A DNA stretch of 13,299 bases from Funneliformis mosseae (taxonomy: Eukaryota; Glomeromycota; Glomeromycetes; Glomerales; Glomeraceae), in contig CAJVPP010002864.1 of assembly GCA_910592005.1 (NCBI GenBank), forward strand, positions 1 to 13,299. The letters run 5' to 3'. The notes beneath the pieces were generated by a model. The model was given only the letters and a program-made list of their open reading frames with translations. It had not been told where the DNA came from and did not search any database. The first letter of the stretch is position 1. The number at the start of each line of letters is the position of its first letter. The position numbers and the translations under genes were made by a program. Shown here piece by piece: positions 1 through 9,584 of the stretch.

Positions 1-3000
1 TTTTTCAAATTAAAAAAATTATTCATGATGTGTTTTAAATAATGATCAAAAAGCAATTTTTAAAAGAAATTTACTTTTTACTATCAGTGGAAAATCGATA
101 AGAATCTTGTTTCTATATTTAATACCAAATGTTTAAAATTTACTACAAATAAATCTGGCATATGTGATGAGTATTTAGCTCTTAAAGCTAATATCTGACT
201 TAAAGATACTATTGATATGGTAAATATTTGCAATACTGTTTATTAATATATTTAATTAATTAATTTATTTTATTATATTTCAGAAAAGACATACTAGTAT
301 AACAGTCAAATATATTTCAAATAGTTATTTTGATGTTGAATTTATTAAAATGCTTAAAAATCAAAACTTGAGAAAATTGTATTATGCATCTGCAAATTCT
401 GATAAAGCTAAAATTTAATTTTGATTAGCAGAATTCAGAAAAAAGGAGCTTTTATTACTAATAAAACTTTTGAAGAATTAGTACACAAATAAAAGAACTT
501 GAAATAGTAGGAAAACGTAAAACTATAATCTAGTATAGTAAACATTTACTTCAATTCTTTAATCTAATCTTTGAAAAATTTTATATATATGAAATATTTA
601 AATAAGCATTAGGTAGCGTGAATTTACCTTCAATCAGATAAGATATTATTATCATTACAAACTATAATAATTTATTAGTATAATAAATAGGTTGATCTTT
701 AGTTTTTAGACAGTTTCACAATAAAGATCAAGATATTTTAACAAGTTCTAAAATATTTCTTAAAAATATTACTCAGTTTGCAAAGGTTGCTAATGAATTA
801 CAATAGAAAGGACCAGTAGTTCTTATGACAAACTGTACAAAATTACGATCAAAGGTAGTTTATTTATAAAAGTTTGACAATATAATAGATTTCATTTTAC
901 CAGCTAATCAAATGAAATGTAAAACATATGATGATATTTATTAAATAATAAAAAAAATCAAAGAATAAGACACTATTGCTACTCAAGTTCATATTATTTT
1001 GCTTAAAATTTATTTTTTATTATTATTCAATAAGTCAGATATATTGTCAAAGTTGAAATTTAATAAAATATTCTAGATACTAATATCTAAGATTCTATCA
1101 GTCATAATCATGACATTACCTACTAAAGGTGATATAACAGTAGAGAAAATAAGTAATTATTTACTTATGATTATAGAAATGACAGCATATTGCAATATTA
1201 ATTTTATAAGTTTTAGAACAGATAGTGTGATCACAGAAATAAAAGCATAACAAATAGTAATAAAACATTCATCAGCAAATGGAGTTCTCAAATTTAAAGC
1301 TCTCCTTTATAAAATTAATTTTAAAGTGCCAATCTTTAATAATTGACCAATCATATATATACAAGATGTAAAGTATATTAAAAAGATAGCTAAAAATTAG
1401 ATTCATTATGAAATACAATTACTTACATTTAAAAATAATACAGTTTATTATAATCAACTCTATAATCTTGTAGAAAAGAAAAATTCTGCACATTATATCT
1501 GCAATACTTATAATATTAATAAACAAGATGATAGTGTAATGTTTTACATATTTCATTCGCAATTGCTTAAAATGTATCAAAATAATAGAGTAATTGATTT
1601 AGACAAACTTGGCCTATTTGTATATCTATTTATTTTAGATAAGATATATAAAACTTTATTTTAAAATGAGTTTAGTTAAATCACTATATTCTATATAAAT
1701 GAAAATTTTAACATTTATTAAATTGTAAAATTAGTCACAAAACTAGAATAATTATAATCATACATACTCACTTCTTTCTTAACTTTTGAAAGACTTATAT
1801 CAAAAAGATTGGTGAAAAAATTTTTAACGAATGGTATTCTGTATTTTATAGTTTTATTTTAATCTAAAGTTATCATATTTTTAAATGTCTTATTGAATCC
1901 TTAATCTTATTGATTATTTCATATCACGATTCTTATAAAGATTATCCACTACTATTATAGAAGCATAGAACAGAAATTTTAGAACATATGTTTGGTTTGC
2001 ATGTCAATTGGTATCAGATTTTACTACTTATAAATTTTTTAAAATTCTTAGACAAGTTATATATCATAACAAAATTCTTTGAAACAGAGGATTTTTGGAA
2101 TGAAAAAAGAAAAGATTTTAGCAGTAAGTTAGTTTGATTTATTTTTAATTTTGATTCAAATGATATGAGTGCTGAAGTGATCAAACGTTTACATCAATGG
2201 TTAACATAAAATGAAATTTATAATGCTATTTGAATTGCTTATTTAAATATAAAAAAATTGGTGACTATTTCAAACTCTGAAACAAATTTATATCTTTTTG
2301 TATATATTGATAATTCTTATTTTAAGATCAAATAGGAACATATAAAAGTAAATCTTGCAATTAACTTTAATCCATTAATTTCTAAAATGATTATTACATA
2401 ATATTGCAAAAAAGAGACTAGGACAGTATTTATTAATTAACATAAAGAATTTTATTCTTTTGTTGACATTATTAATGATAATAGTATCTATGATAAATAT
2501 GATAGAAATTAGGTAGCTTAAATGAAGATCTAGAATTATGTGTGTCTAAGTCAAGTGATCAAAAGGATAATCTTAGCAAAATCAGTTCTAACAAAATTAT
2601 CTACCTCTTAATCACCAAAGAAATGTGACAATATTATCAAGTTTGGCTAAACCTGAAGAGCTCTTATTTAATAATAATAATGAGCTAAATATATTGAAAG
2701 CATTAATTATTTGTAAATCTTATAATACATTATCAAAGGCTAATTATTTATGTGAAATTTAAAATAAACCAATTTTTGATTTAGATAAAGATTTTACAAA
2801 ACAGAATTGAAAGAAATATTACAAATGAACTTATATGTAATCTTCAAAAAAATGATCCTTATGTTGAAAGTTGATCAAAACTTAAACATTGAGAGATGAG
2901 AAATATGTAGAAAATATTAATATCTTTAAAATAATTCTAGATAGTTATATATTTATTTTATTATCTTTTTATTTAAGATTGGTACTAATTATATTTTTTG

Positions 3001-3400
3001 CAATAGTTTAAAATTTTGGAGATGTCTGTATATCTAAAGAATATCAATTAGAAGATTATGAACTAGTTATTATATATATAAGCAAAAAACTTTGTATTGG
3101 CTAGATTCTTACTAAATATTAAAAAATTAGTAATTAGCATTCTTATATACGTTCTGGTGTAAATTCAGTGGATTCTCTTTTATTTATTTCTGTTATTCTT
3201 TATCATTACTTATCTGAAGGTTACTTTATATATCAATCATTTACAAGTGATAACCTATTTATCTATTTATTCTTTAAAAATATTATTTATTATTTTGATA
3301 AAACATCATCTTTTAACATTCTTAATTATGAGATACTTATACTTGATATTAATAATAGTATAATTTTTTCTTGTTTTTAATAACAAGAGGTAATGAAAAT
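1..3400 (+). pseudogene. Decayed large gene of a repetitive, transposase-like family
   Basis: A long reading can be followed left to right by changing frame: frame 1 (1-219), an intron, frame 2 (284 to ~444), frame 1 (~445-838), frame 3 (~825-1690), frame 2 (~1862-2405), frame 1 around 2800-2940 and frame 3 (~3048-3380). About thirty stops interrupt it, mostly TAA/TAG at Gln-like positions. Readable stretches include CDEYLALKANI, MLKNQNLRKLYYASANSDK, HSSANGVLKFKALLY, DSYKDYPLLL and RTEILEHMFG. The order MTNCTK (831 is the N codon), RTDSVITE (D at 1221) and TEILEHMFG (E at 1973 or 1982) could be the worn D-D-E positions of an RNase H-fold transposase. That is an inference by pattern, and the first Asp would already be Asn. 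The C-terminal part (3048-3380; YISKKLCIG, SGVNSVDSLLFISV) is a separate, better kept domain of unknown function. The left end is cut by the window edge. I am confident that it is a relic and unsure of its function; a multi-copy host gene family is the alternative. Confidence 0.6.
220..283 (+). other. Probable spliceosomal intron inside the decayed gene
   Basis: The 64-nt stretch begins GTAAAT and ends in a T-rich tract followed by ATTTCAG. An A/T-rich TTAAT-containing stretch inside could hold the branch point. The frame before it (ending KDTIDM) joins in phase with the frame after it (KRHTSITVKYISNSYF). Removing it keeps one continuous reading frame, although the two exons lie in different genomic frames. 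This supports a spliceosomal (fungal-type) origin for the gene and argues that this copy was not made from a processed mRNA. Confidence 0.55.
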
Positions 3401-3501
3401 TTTAAAAACAATTTATAATTAACATTAACGTTAATATAATTCACATTTATTATATTACTTAATAAATCATAATACTTTCTAATTTCTAATTATTAAAAAA
3501 A

Positions 3502-3878
3502 AACTTTATCGTTTTTAAAATAGTATGACTATTTATATATCATCTACTAAGAAAATCAGATTTCACAAAATTTAGAAAACCTGAAATGTTCTATATAGAA
3601 AAAGATTGTTAATTAGTGATTTTTGAAGGAAATCCTAAGAAATTCTCAGTTTTTTAAATAGTTCGCTTATAAAAAATATTAATATTGTATTACATAAATT
3701 TTAAAACTTATAAGCAAACTATTTATTTAACTGAGATTTTCTGGGATTTTCTTCAAAATTTACTAATAATCAGCTCTTTTCTACATGAAGATTCTGGGTT
3801 TTCCAAAATTTATGAAATCTGATTTTCTTAAAAGATGACATATAATGATCACATTATTTTAAAAATGATGATAAAGTT
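3502..3878. repeat. Long foldback (hairpin) element, possible MITE
   Basis: A left arm of about 171 nt (3502-3672) is repeated in inverted orientation at 3709-3878 around a 36-nt A+T-rich loop. Both outer ends start AACTTTATC when read inward, and the inner ends are GCTTATAA/TTATAAGC. By eye the arms agree at roughly four positions in five, including AAGAAAATCAGATTTCA and shared AAATCC and CTCAGTT blocks. There is no coding capacity. A clear target-site duplication is not visible because the flanks are poly-A/T. This is the form of a foldback MITE, or of an old inverted duplication. Confidence 0.8.
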
Positions 3879-3879
3879 A

Positions 3880-4890
3880 ATTTTTGCTATAAATTAATTT
3901 TATTTCAATATTATTTAATTATTAATGTTACTAAATTTATAAGGTAAATTTATATATAAATATAAAAAATGTAACTGAAAGGTTGATAAAATTAATTAAT
4001 AAAGAAAAAATTTTGAGTAAGATAAATTTACATATAAATATTAAAAAATTTATGATGATTTCTATTAGAAGTAAGTAGAGTCCTATAGGAATACCTGAAT
4101 ATTATTTAATAAAATTACTATATTTTTAGATAGAGAATAAAGGAGGATCAGAAATAATATTCTTCAAAGAAAATTGATAAAATAAAATCAAATATTATAA
4201 ATAATATTATATAAACTAAAATATCTGTTAATCTTATTATTTATTGATTCACTATTATAATTTTACTACCATTTATTTATGTATTTATATTTTAAAATCA
4301 ATAAAATTTAATTAATATATTATTATTTATTTTTATTATTAATTTTAATAAATTTATCTCTTATTATATTTATTTATTATTTAATAGAAAATAATAATTG
4401 TTTTAGAACTACTTAAAAAAAGCTATTATTACCTAACGTTAGTTAAGCAAACTAAAATACTTAACCAATTGAGTAATAACTGAGTTTAGCTTAAATTCAA
4501 GTTCATTTGAAAGAGTCTTTACTTAAATTTGTAATTTGAAGGTTGAGAAAGGTTGTCACATGTTCTTTCTTAAAATCTCGTTATAATGTTCTTTTACAAT
4601 TCAAGTTTCTAAGTCAAAAAGTATGAAGACTTTACTGACTTAATCTTCAAAACTTCTTAAAATACTTCAAAATTAACCAAAGATACTATGCTGGTATGAT
4701 AGTTAAATAAAAATATCAATAAAGAAGAATAATCCTTTATTCTGCTAAAATTCACAATTTCAAAGATTTTATTTGTACAAAAATGCTTATCAACAAATAA
4801 AATAATTACAGTCAAAGATATGTTTTAATAACAAAAGTCACAACTTTAAGATTTATTTATTTTAAAGTTATTTTATTGAAAGTAAATAAA
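3880..4890. other. A+T-rich spacer without a recognised gene
   Basis: About 1 kb without a readable protein on either strand. Near 3945 and 4023 there is a loose direct repeat (TAAATTTATATATAAATAT / TAAATTTACATATAAATAT). Near 4100 and 4155 there is a short inverted pair (GAATATTATTT / AAATAATATTC). The stretch 4430-4740 is somewhat less A+T-extreme and looks like unique sequence, but I recognise nothing in it. It could hold the upstream region of the decayed frame that starts at 4893. Confidence 0.5.
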
Positions 4891-4892
4891 TA

Positions 4893-5735
4893 ATGACTTC
4901 TCAAGAATTGCAAGTTTATATTCTTAAACTTTAATCTCAAAAAGTTACTTTATATAATAAAAATCAGTGGCTATTTATAATAATTTTTCTAAGCTAATTC
5001 CTATCTTATTATAGAATAACTATGTAATTATTCCTTTATTAATAAGTAATATTCGTGTCATGTTGAAATAATGACTACCTAATTATTTTATAATAATCCT
5101 ATAACTAATGACTATAGAAATGTTTAATTATATTCTATTATTACTATATTTTCTCTTTCTCTTAGTATCCTTCTTTAGCATATTTATTTTAGGCTTATAT
5201 CACATATTATTATAGCTAATGATTTCATTTTTCTTCATTGATTATTTTATCTTAAGGCTTTGTGTAATATCTAGGTTGATCATTATTCAGCCAATTTCAA
5301 TGATCTTCTATATTATACCAATTTCTTTTAAATCATTCTTGTTGTGTTACATAATTTTTTTATTCTTACAGATCTTTTATATTATACTACTAAAAATCTT
5401 TCAAATTCTAAATATCTAACCATTGTTGATGTACAATTCTATTTTAATGAAATTTAGGACTATCTAAAATATTATATGAAGGGTGATTAATATATATTAG
5501 CCAATTTAATAAATTAAAAGATCGAGAAATACTAGACAATTTTTAATGATACAATTACAATTATTACAATCTTAGATCTGTAAAACAAAATTTTTCTCTT
5601 AAATTAGGTAAATCAATAACAAAAGTAATTAATATCTTAAAAGAAATTTTTTCTTTTAATTATAGCAATTACAAACTTTAATTTCTAAAGAAAATAATAA
5701 TACATCAAGAAAAAAATATTTTTATCAATTAAAAA
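4893..5735 (+). pseudogene. Decayed frame: polar start, hydrophobic middle, Gln-rich coiled-coil-like end
   Basis: From an ATG at 4893 (frame 3) the reading starts MTSQELQVYILKL, then a TAA, then SQKVTLYNKNQWLF before stops accumulate. The middle (about 5100-5419) is very hydrophobic in more than one frame, including an open stretch of ~66 codons at 5219-5419; this may be base-composition bias rather than a membrane protein. From about 5272 frame 1 becomes coherent (NFNDLLYYTNFF, then SNSKYLTIVDVQFYFNEI). After 5455 it carries nine stops, all TAA/TAG, each fitting Gln in a polar helical context (DYLKYYMKGD, YILANLIN, TIFNDTITIITILDL). The most likely origin is a Gln-rich coiled-coil protein, perhaps a structural protein of a transposon or a multi-copy host gene. 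The family is not recognised, and whether the 4893 start belongs to the Gln-rich part is unproven. Confidence 0.4.
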
Positions 5736-5779
5736 AATGAAATTTAGGAGAAATTATTGAAATAGCATGAGTTTTAATA

Positions 5780-5794
5780 CTCTGAATGGTTCAG
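5780..5794 (+). repeat. Left terminal inverted repeat
   Basis: CTCTGAATGGTTCAG; its exact reverse complement closes the element on the right. It is followed at once by TTCAGTCTAGATTATA, which extends the match imperfectly after a ~12-nt gap. Confidence 0.75.
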
Positions 5795-5963
5795 TTCAGT
5801 CTAGATTATAGGCCAATCTGAAATCAAACTAATAATTTTAGTTCAATTCAGTTCAGATTATAAATCTTAAAAATGCTAATCTGAAACTGAATTAACCTGT
5901 AAACCAATAAAAATCTGAACTGAACTGAAAATTTCAGATTAATCTAAAATTTCAGATCATTTA

Positions 5964-6458
5964 GAACGATTCTTTATCGTTCATTTAGAATGATAATTTT
6001 ATCATTCTAATTGAACGATCCTTTATCATTCTTTTGAAATAATAATTTAATAATTCTAATCGAATGATTCTTTTATTGTTTTTTTAGAACAATAATTTAA
6101 TCATTCCAATTGAACGATTCTTTTATTATTCTTTTGGAATAATAATTTAATCATTCCAATTGAATAATTTTCTTATCATTCATTTGGAATAATAATTTCA
6201 ATTGTTCTAATTGAACAATTCTTTATTATTCTTTTGAAATAATAATTTAATCATTCTAATTAATGATTCTTTTATCGTTCGTTTGAAATAATAATTCTAT
6301 CATTTCAATTGAATGATCCTTTTATCATTCGATTAGAACAATAATTTAATCATTTTAATTGACTGATTTTCTTATTATTCATTTAGAATAATAATTTCAA
6401 TTATTTCAAATGAATGATTCTTTTATCATTCTTTTGAAACAATAAATTTAATCGTTTC
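5964..6458. repeat. Tandem array of ~50-bp units, each made of two palindromes
   Basis: About ten imperfect copies of a 49-51-bp unit. Each unit has two near-perfect ~20-bp palindromes: one of type GAACGAT-TCTTT-ATCGTTC and one of type GGAATAATAATTTAATCATTCC, joined by short ATTTG / AATTG spacers. The array is therefore a chain of about 20 small hairpins. Base changes in one half of a palindrome are sometimes matched in the other (GAACGAT/ATCGTTC against GAATGAT/ATCATTC). Flanking inverted arms make the whole array near-symmetric. It has no coding potential. Confidence 0.85.
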
Positions 6459-6634
6459 AAATGATCTGAAATTTCAAATTAATTTAAAATTTTCAGTTCA
6501 GTTCAGATTTTTCTCAGTTCAGATTAGATTTATAATCTGAAAAAAATCTGAACTGAATTGAAAATTTTCAAATTGAATTTTTTACAATCTGAAACTGAAC
6601 TGAAGTTGATCTGAACCAAAAAATTTTATATAAT

Positions 6635-6649
6635 CTGAACCATTCAGAG
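6635..6649 (-). repeat. Right terminal inverted repeat
   Basis: CTGAACCATTCAGAG, the exact complement of the left end, followed outside by CTTTAATG, which resembles the TTTTAATA that precedes the left end. Confidence 0.75.
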
Positions 6650-7400
6650 CTTTAATGAATTTTAACATTACCTTTAAATAATCCTAATTTTGCAGAAATA
6701 AAATGATATCTAATACTACCTTATGATGAAAATGTAAATATACTACTTTAGTAAAAAGCTTACTTTATAAATTTTTAGCACTCACATTAATGACGAGAAA
6801 TTATTTGACAATATAATCTACAAGCATTACATACAAATAGAGTAAGTTTATTACATAATAATTATAAATTAATAATTAATGCATTTGAAATTAGTTAAAA
6901 ATTTTATTGTTTTAAATTGCTTATTAATTTATAATTATATTTTTTATATTTTAAAATTAGCATTTTTTATTACTAGAAATATGATTACAAAAACTCAAAA
7001 TTAACTGCAACTAGAAACTGTAAGAGTGTCATTATGTACTAAAAGTTAGATAGATAATATGTCAGAGAAAAAAATGTAACTTAGTCATTTTTTAAAATTT
7101 ATGTTACTGATTAACAATTCTAAACTAATTAAGATTTTAATAAATAAATAAATGATATATGCAATATGTTAAGTTTTAATTTGTTTAATAATAAAGAAAA
7201 AAAGCTTTTAAAATTATCATTCAGATACAAAATTTATAAATAATTTAGCTTATGATCATCAAATTCTAGAATTAGGTTCAAAATCAGACTTAATAAGATT
7301 TGTATTCTAAGATTTACTTTCTTAGACTTAGTTCATAAATATGTTTAATAGAACTTATAGGTCTCAGGATTAAGATCGGACCAGAACTGACCTAATCATC
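6650..7400. other. Spacer with small inverted repeats, no gene seen
   Basis: No protein can be followed. A perfect 18-bp A/T-only inverted repeat lies at 6858-6875 and 6921-6938 (ATAATTATAAATTAATAA and its complement) around a 45-nt loop. At 7271-7402 an imperfect foldback is suggested: TTAGGTTCAAAATCAGACTTAAT on the left loosely mirrors the right end, which contains GGACCAGAACTGACCTAAT, and the centre has TCTAAGA-TTTACTT-TCTTAGA. The second is uncertain. Confidence 0.4.
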
Positions 7401-7408
7401 TCTAATTT

Positions 7409-7930
7409 TTATAGATAATTATCTATAACTAAATTAAAATTAAATAAACTATTATTAAAAGAATTATCATTATGCAATTGTCTCTGTTTAACTTTGTTGA
7501 CTTTATCTTTAAACTCAGCATATTTAGACTTAAATTTAGTAAAAACTGTTTTATTTTTCTTTAGTTTCATTATAGATACCTGCTGAAACCTTTTCAAAAT
7601 AATTTTATTATATTTTTTTTTATATTTTTAATATATTTTTGACAGTTTTAGCTTTTGTCATATTAAAAAGTTTTATCATATTTCTTATTCTAATTTTAAT
7701 ATAGTTTCATCTAAGTTTTAACTATAATTAAAGGATTTTATCCCTCATCTATAAGCTTCACAATTTTAGCATTAAGTCTACCAATATTAGATAAAAATCT
7801 CTTATAGTTTTATATAACTTATTATTTATTATTTAAGTTTTTATCTTAACTTTACTTTTTTTAGTTTTAACTTTAACAAATTTTTTTCTAAATTTAGAAA
7901 TCTCAGTATTCTTTTTCTAAGTTTTGTAAT
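7409..7930 (-). pseudogene. Decayed Lys-rich coiled-coil-like protein fragment
   Basis: The part nearest its C-terminus, 7409-7597, is open: KLKKNKTVFTKFKSKYAEF, then KDKVNKVKQRQLHNDNSF, then NNSLFNFNLVIDNYL. This has the charged, heptad-like K/E/L pattern followed by an Asn/Ser-rich tail typical of a coiled-coil linker. Upstream (7600-7930) another frame gives EISKFRKKFVKVKTKKSK, interrupted by many stops and at least one frame change. I recall similar 'KAENAELK..VAKLEQ' proteins as very numerous in glomeromycotan genomes; this cannot be verified here. No catalytic domain is visible and the function is unknown. Low-complexity bias could mimic part of the signal, but the open terminal section stands out from its A+T-rich surroundings. 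Confidence 0.42.
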
Positions 7931-8937
7931 TTTAACTAAAGAGTTTAATATTTAATTTTTTTAATAAATCAATAAATTAAACATCTAATATTATTTAATA
8001 ATATTATTTATATATTAAATATTTATAATAAATAATTATAATAATATTCTATAAATAATTATTTACACTAATTATTTTTACTAAGAAAAAATTATATAAA
8101 TATATATAACAAAGGATCAGAACTTTGTTCATAATATATAATGCTTCTATAATTATTTTTTCTTAATTATTTATTTATTTAGTATTATTTATTTATAGAT
8201 TTCTTACTAACTTTACTTATCCTTTAACAAGTCTATTATAATCCTTAAAATTTTCTACATATTCTTATATAAAGTAGTTAGATCTTTAAGAGTATCTTCA
8301 ACAAATGAAATTTAGTATTCAATTTACTAGTAATATAGATAATTTTAATAATATATAGTCAACTCTTAATATAGAAAATTCTTAATATAATAAATTTTTT
8401 TAGATAAATATAATAAAAATACTATTATTATAATAAATTAGTCAATAAAATTTCTTAAAATCTTCACTATAACTTTATAGTATAGTTGAAATTTAGAATA
8501 TAGAATTTGTTATAATAAGAGTTAACTGTAATAATAAATAGAAAACTTCTTTATTTTTTTATTATATTTTATACAGAATTCCTTATAATAGTATTTTAAA
8601 TATAATTTGATGCTAATTAATTTTGATAATAATAAAATTAATTATGTTAATTTAATATTTATTAATAAAATAATTATGTTTATCAAAATATAATTTAATT
8701 AGTAATTTATCAATTCATACTAAAGTATATTTTTAAAAATATATTAAAAAGTAAAAATAGTTTAATTTTTAAAATAGAATATTTTAAAAAGTTAGAGTAA
8801 TTATTAAATTAACATATATTATTAAAGAAATATCTTAGATAACTAACTGTAATAAGAAGATATTATAATTTTTAATAATAATATCTAAAAAAATTTAAAA
8901 ATAAATTTAATAACTAGCTATTAATCTGCAGAAAAAT
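7931..8937. other. Very A+T-rich spacer
   Basis: Mostly A/T-only text with many short palindromes by composition. The only protein-like trace is on the minus strand at 8216-8305: about 30 codons reading FVEDTLKDLTTLYKNM, then one TAG, then KILRIIIDLLKDK, a helix-like fragment too short to assign. Nothing else recognised. Confidence 0.45.
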
Positions 8938-9106
8938 AATATGGAAGGATTTCTAGAAAAATCAGGTTCTGAGAAATTTTTGACTTAAATTAAGAGTTTA
9001 ATACATTTTAATCTAATAACATTAAAAACTAAAATGCAATAAATATCTCAATTTTGTTAAAAAATTTCTAGAATCTGATTTTTCTAGCAATCAATCCAAA
9101 TATTAA
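8938..9106. repeat. Near loop-free foldback element (~170 bp)
   Basis: A left arm of about 80 nt (8938-9018) is mirrored by the right arm (about 9022-9106), with only a few bases between them. Matching blocks are CTAGAAAAATCAGGTTCT against CTAGAAAAATCAGATTCT, then GAAATTTTT, and CATTTTAATC against CATTTTAGTT near the tip. It has no coding capacity. The AGAAAA(A)TCAG-TT core also occurs in the foldback at 3502-3878. Confidence 0.7.
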
Positions 9107-9256
9107 TTAAATATTCATTTCAATATAATTTTTTTTAGTTAAATTTATTTAGGTATTCATTTAACATACTTTTGTATTCATAATTTATACAAGTGTTTAT
9201 TTATATTAAAGGATTAAATATTTATTATTTTATTATTAAGATATTAGAGGATTAAG

Positions 9257-9420
9257 ATGATGATCTTTTATAGATTTTTTTTTATAAAATGTGGTAGTTT
9301 TGCTTAATCTTTATTATAATAAAGTAAACTATTTATATATTTATAAATAAATGATCTTTTACATAGAGATTTTTTTTTTTAAAGTGTAGTAATTTTATAA
9401 TATCTTTATTATGAAATAAA
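9257..9420 (-). repeat. Tandem direct repeat (period 94 bp) at the 3' side of the LINE
   Basis: Two ~70-nt copies begin ATGATCTTTTA at 9257 and 9351, each followed by a T9-T10 run and a region ending in CTTTATTAT. On the minus strand, the sense strand of the LINE, each copy reads AATAAAG-like signal, Thr/Ala-rich-looking spacer text ending in an A-run, then AAAAGATCAT. This is what a duplicated or serially truncated retrotransposon 3' end would look like. The duplication is seen directly; its role as the LINE tail is inferred from position and orientation. Confidence 0.6.
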
Positions 9421-9584
9421 TATATATAAAATAAAGTACAAATCAAAAGAAATTACAAAAATCTCATAAAGAAATAATCTAAGACTAAGACTATAGAAGA
9501 CTGACCCTGCACTCTTCTGAAATTAAAATCTAATCTAAATTAAGAAAATTATCTTTCGAGTAAAAAATAAAGTAAAGTAAGAAA

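Larger units (their letters stand above)
5780..6649. mobile_element. Non-autonomous TIR element with palindromic minisatellite core
   Basis: The two ends are exact 15-nt inverted repeats: CTCTGAATGGTTCAG at 5780 and its complement ending at 6649. The subterminal regions on both sides are crowded with TCAGTTCAG / CTGAACTGAA motifs. A second inner inverted pair (5909-5963 against 6459-6512) contains a near-identical 24-nt block built on CTGAACTGAACTGAAAAT. The bases just outside, TTTTAATA on the left and CTTTAATG on the right, agree at 6 of 8 positions. This fits a worn 8-bp target-site duplication as made by hAT-type transposases. There is no transposase in the element, so it would be non-autonomous. 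The TIRs and arms are read directly; the hAT assignment is inference. Confidence 0.75.

Noticed and set aside
3168..3380. 70-codon open frame as an independent gene.
   Set aside because: Its reading continues upstream past stops (YISKKLCIG, SYIRSGVNSV) and it starts only at a GTG; it is the C-terminal piece of the decayed gene at 1-3400.
1..3400. TAA/TAG used as Gln codons (ciliate-type code) would close many gaps in the plus-strand frames.
   Set aside because: Frame changes near 445, 838 and 1860 remain, and in-frame TGA occurs as well. The retrotransposon on the other strand also has stops at Trp positions. Decay explains all of these; a variant code does not.
3424..4442. Palindromes ATTAACGTTAAT (3424-3435) and CTAACGTTAG (4433-4442) as regulatory sites.
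   Set aside because: Two short A+T-rich palindromes with no associated gene are expected by chance at this base composition.
5219..5419. 66-codon hydrophobic frame that could be a small membrane protein.
   Set aside because: It sits in T-rich DNA where any frame looks hydrophobic. It has no clear start context, and the coherent reading nearby (frame 1) runs through the same DNA.
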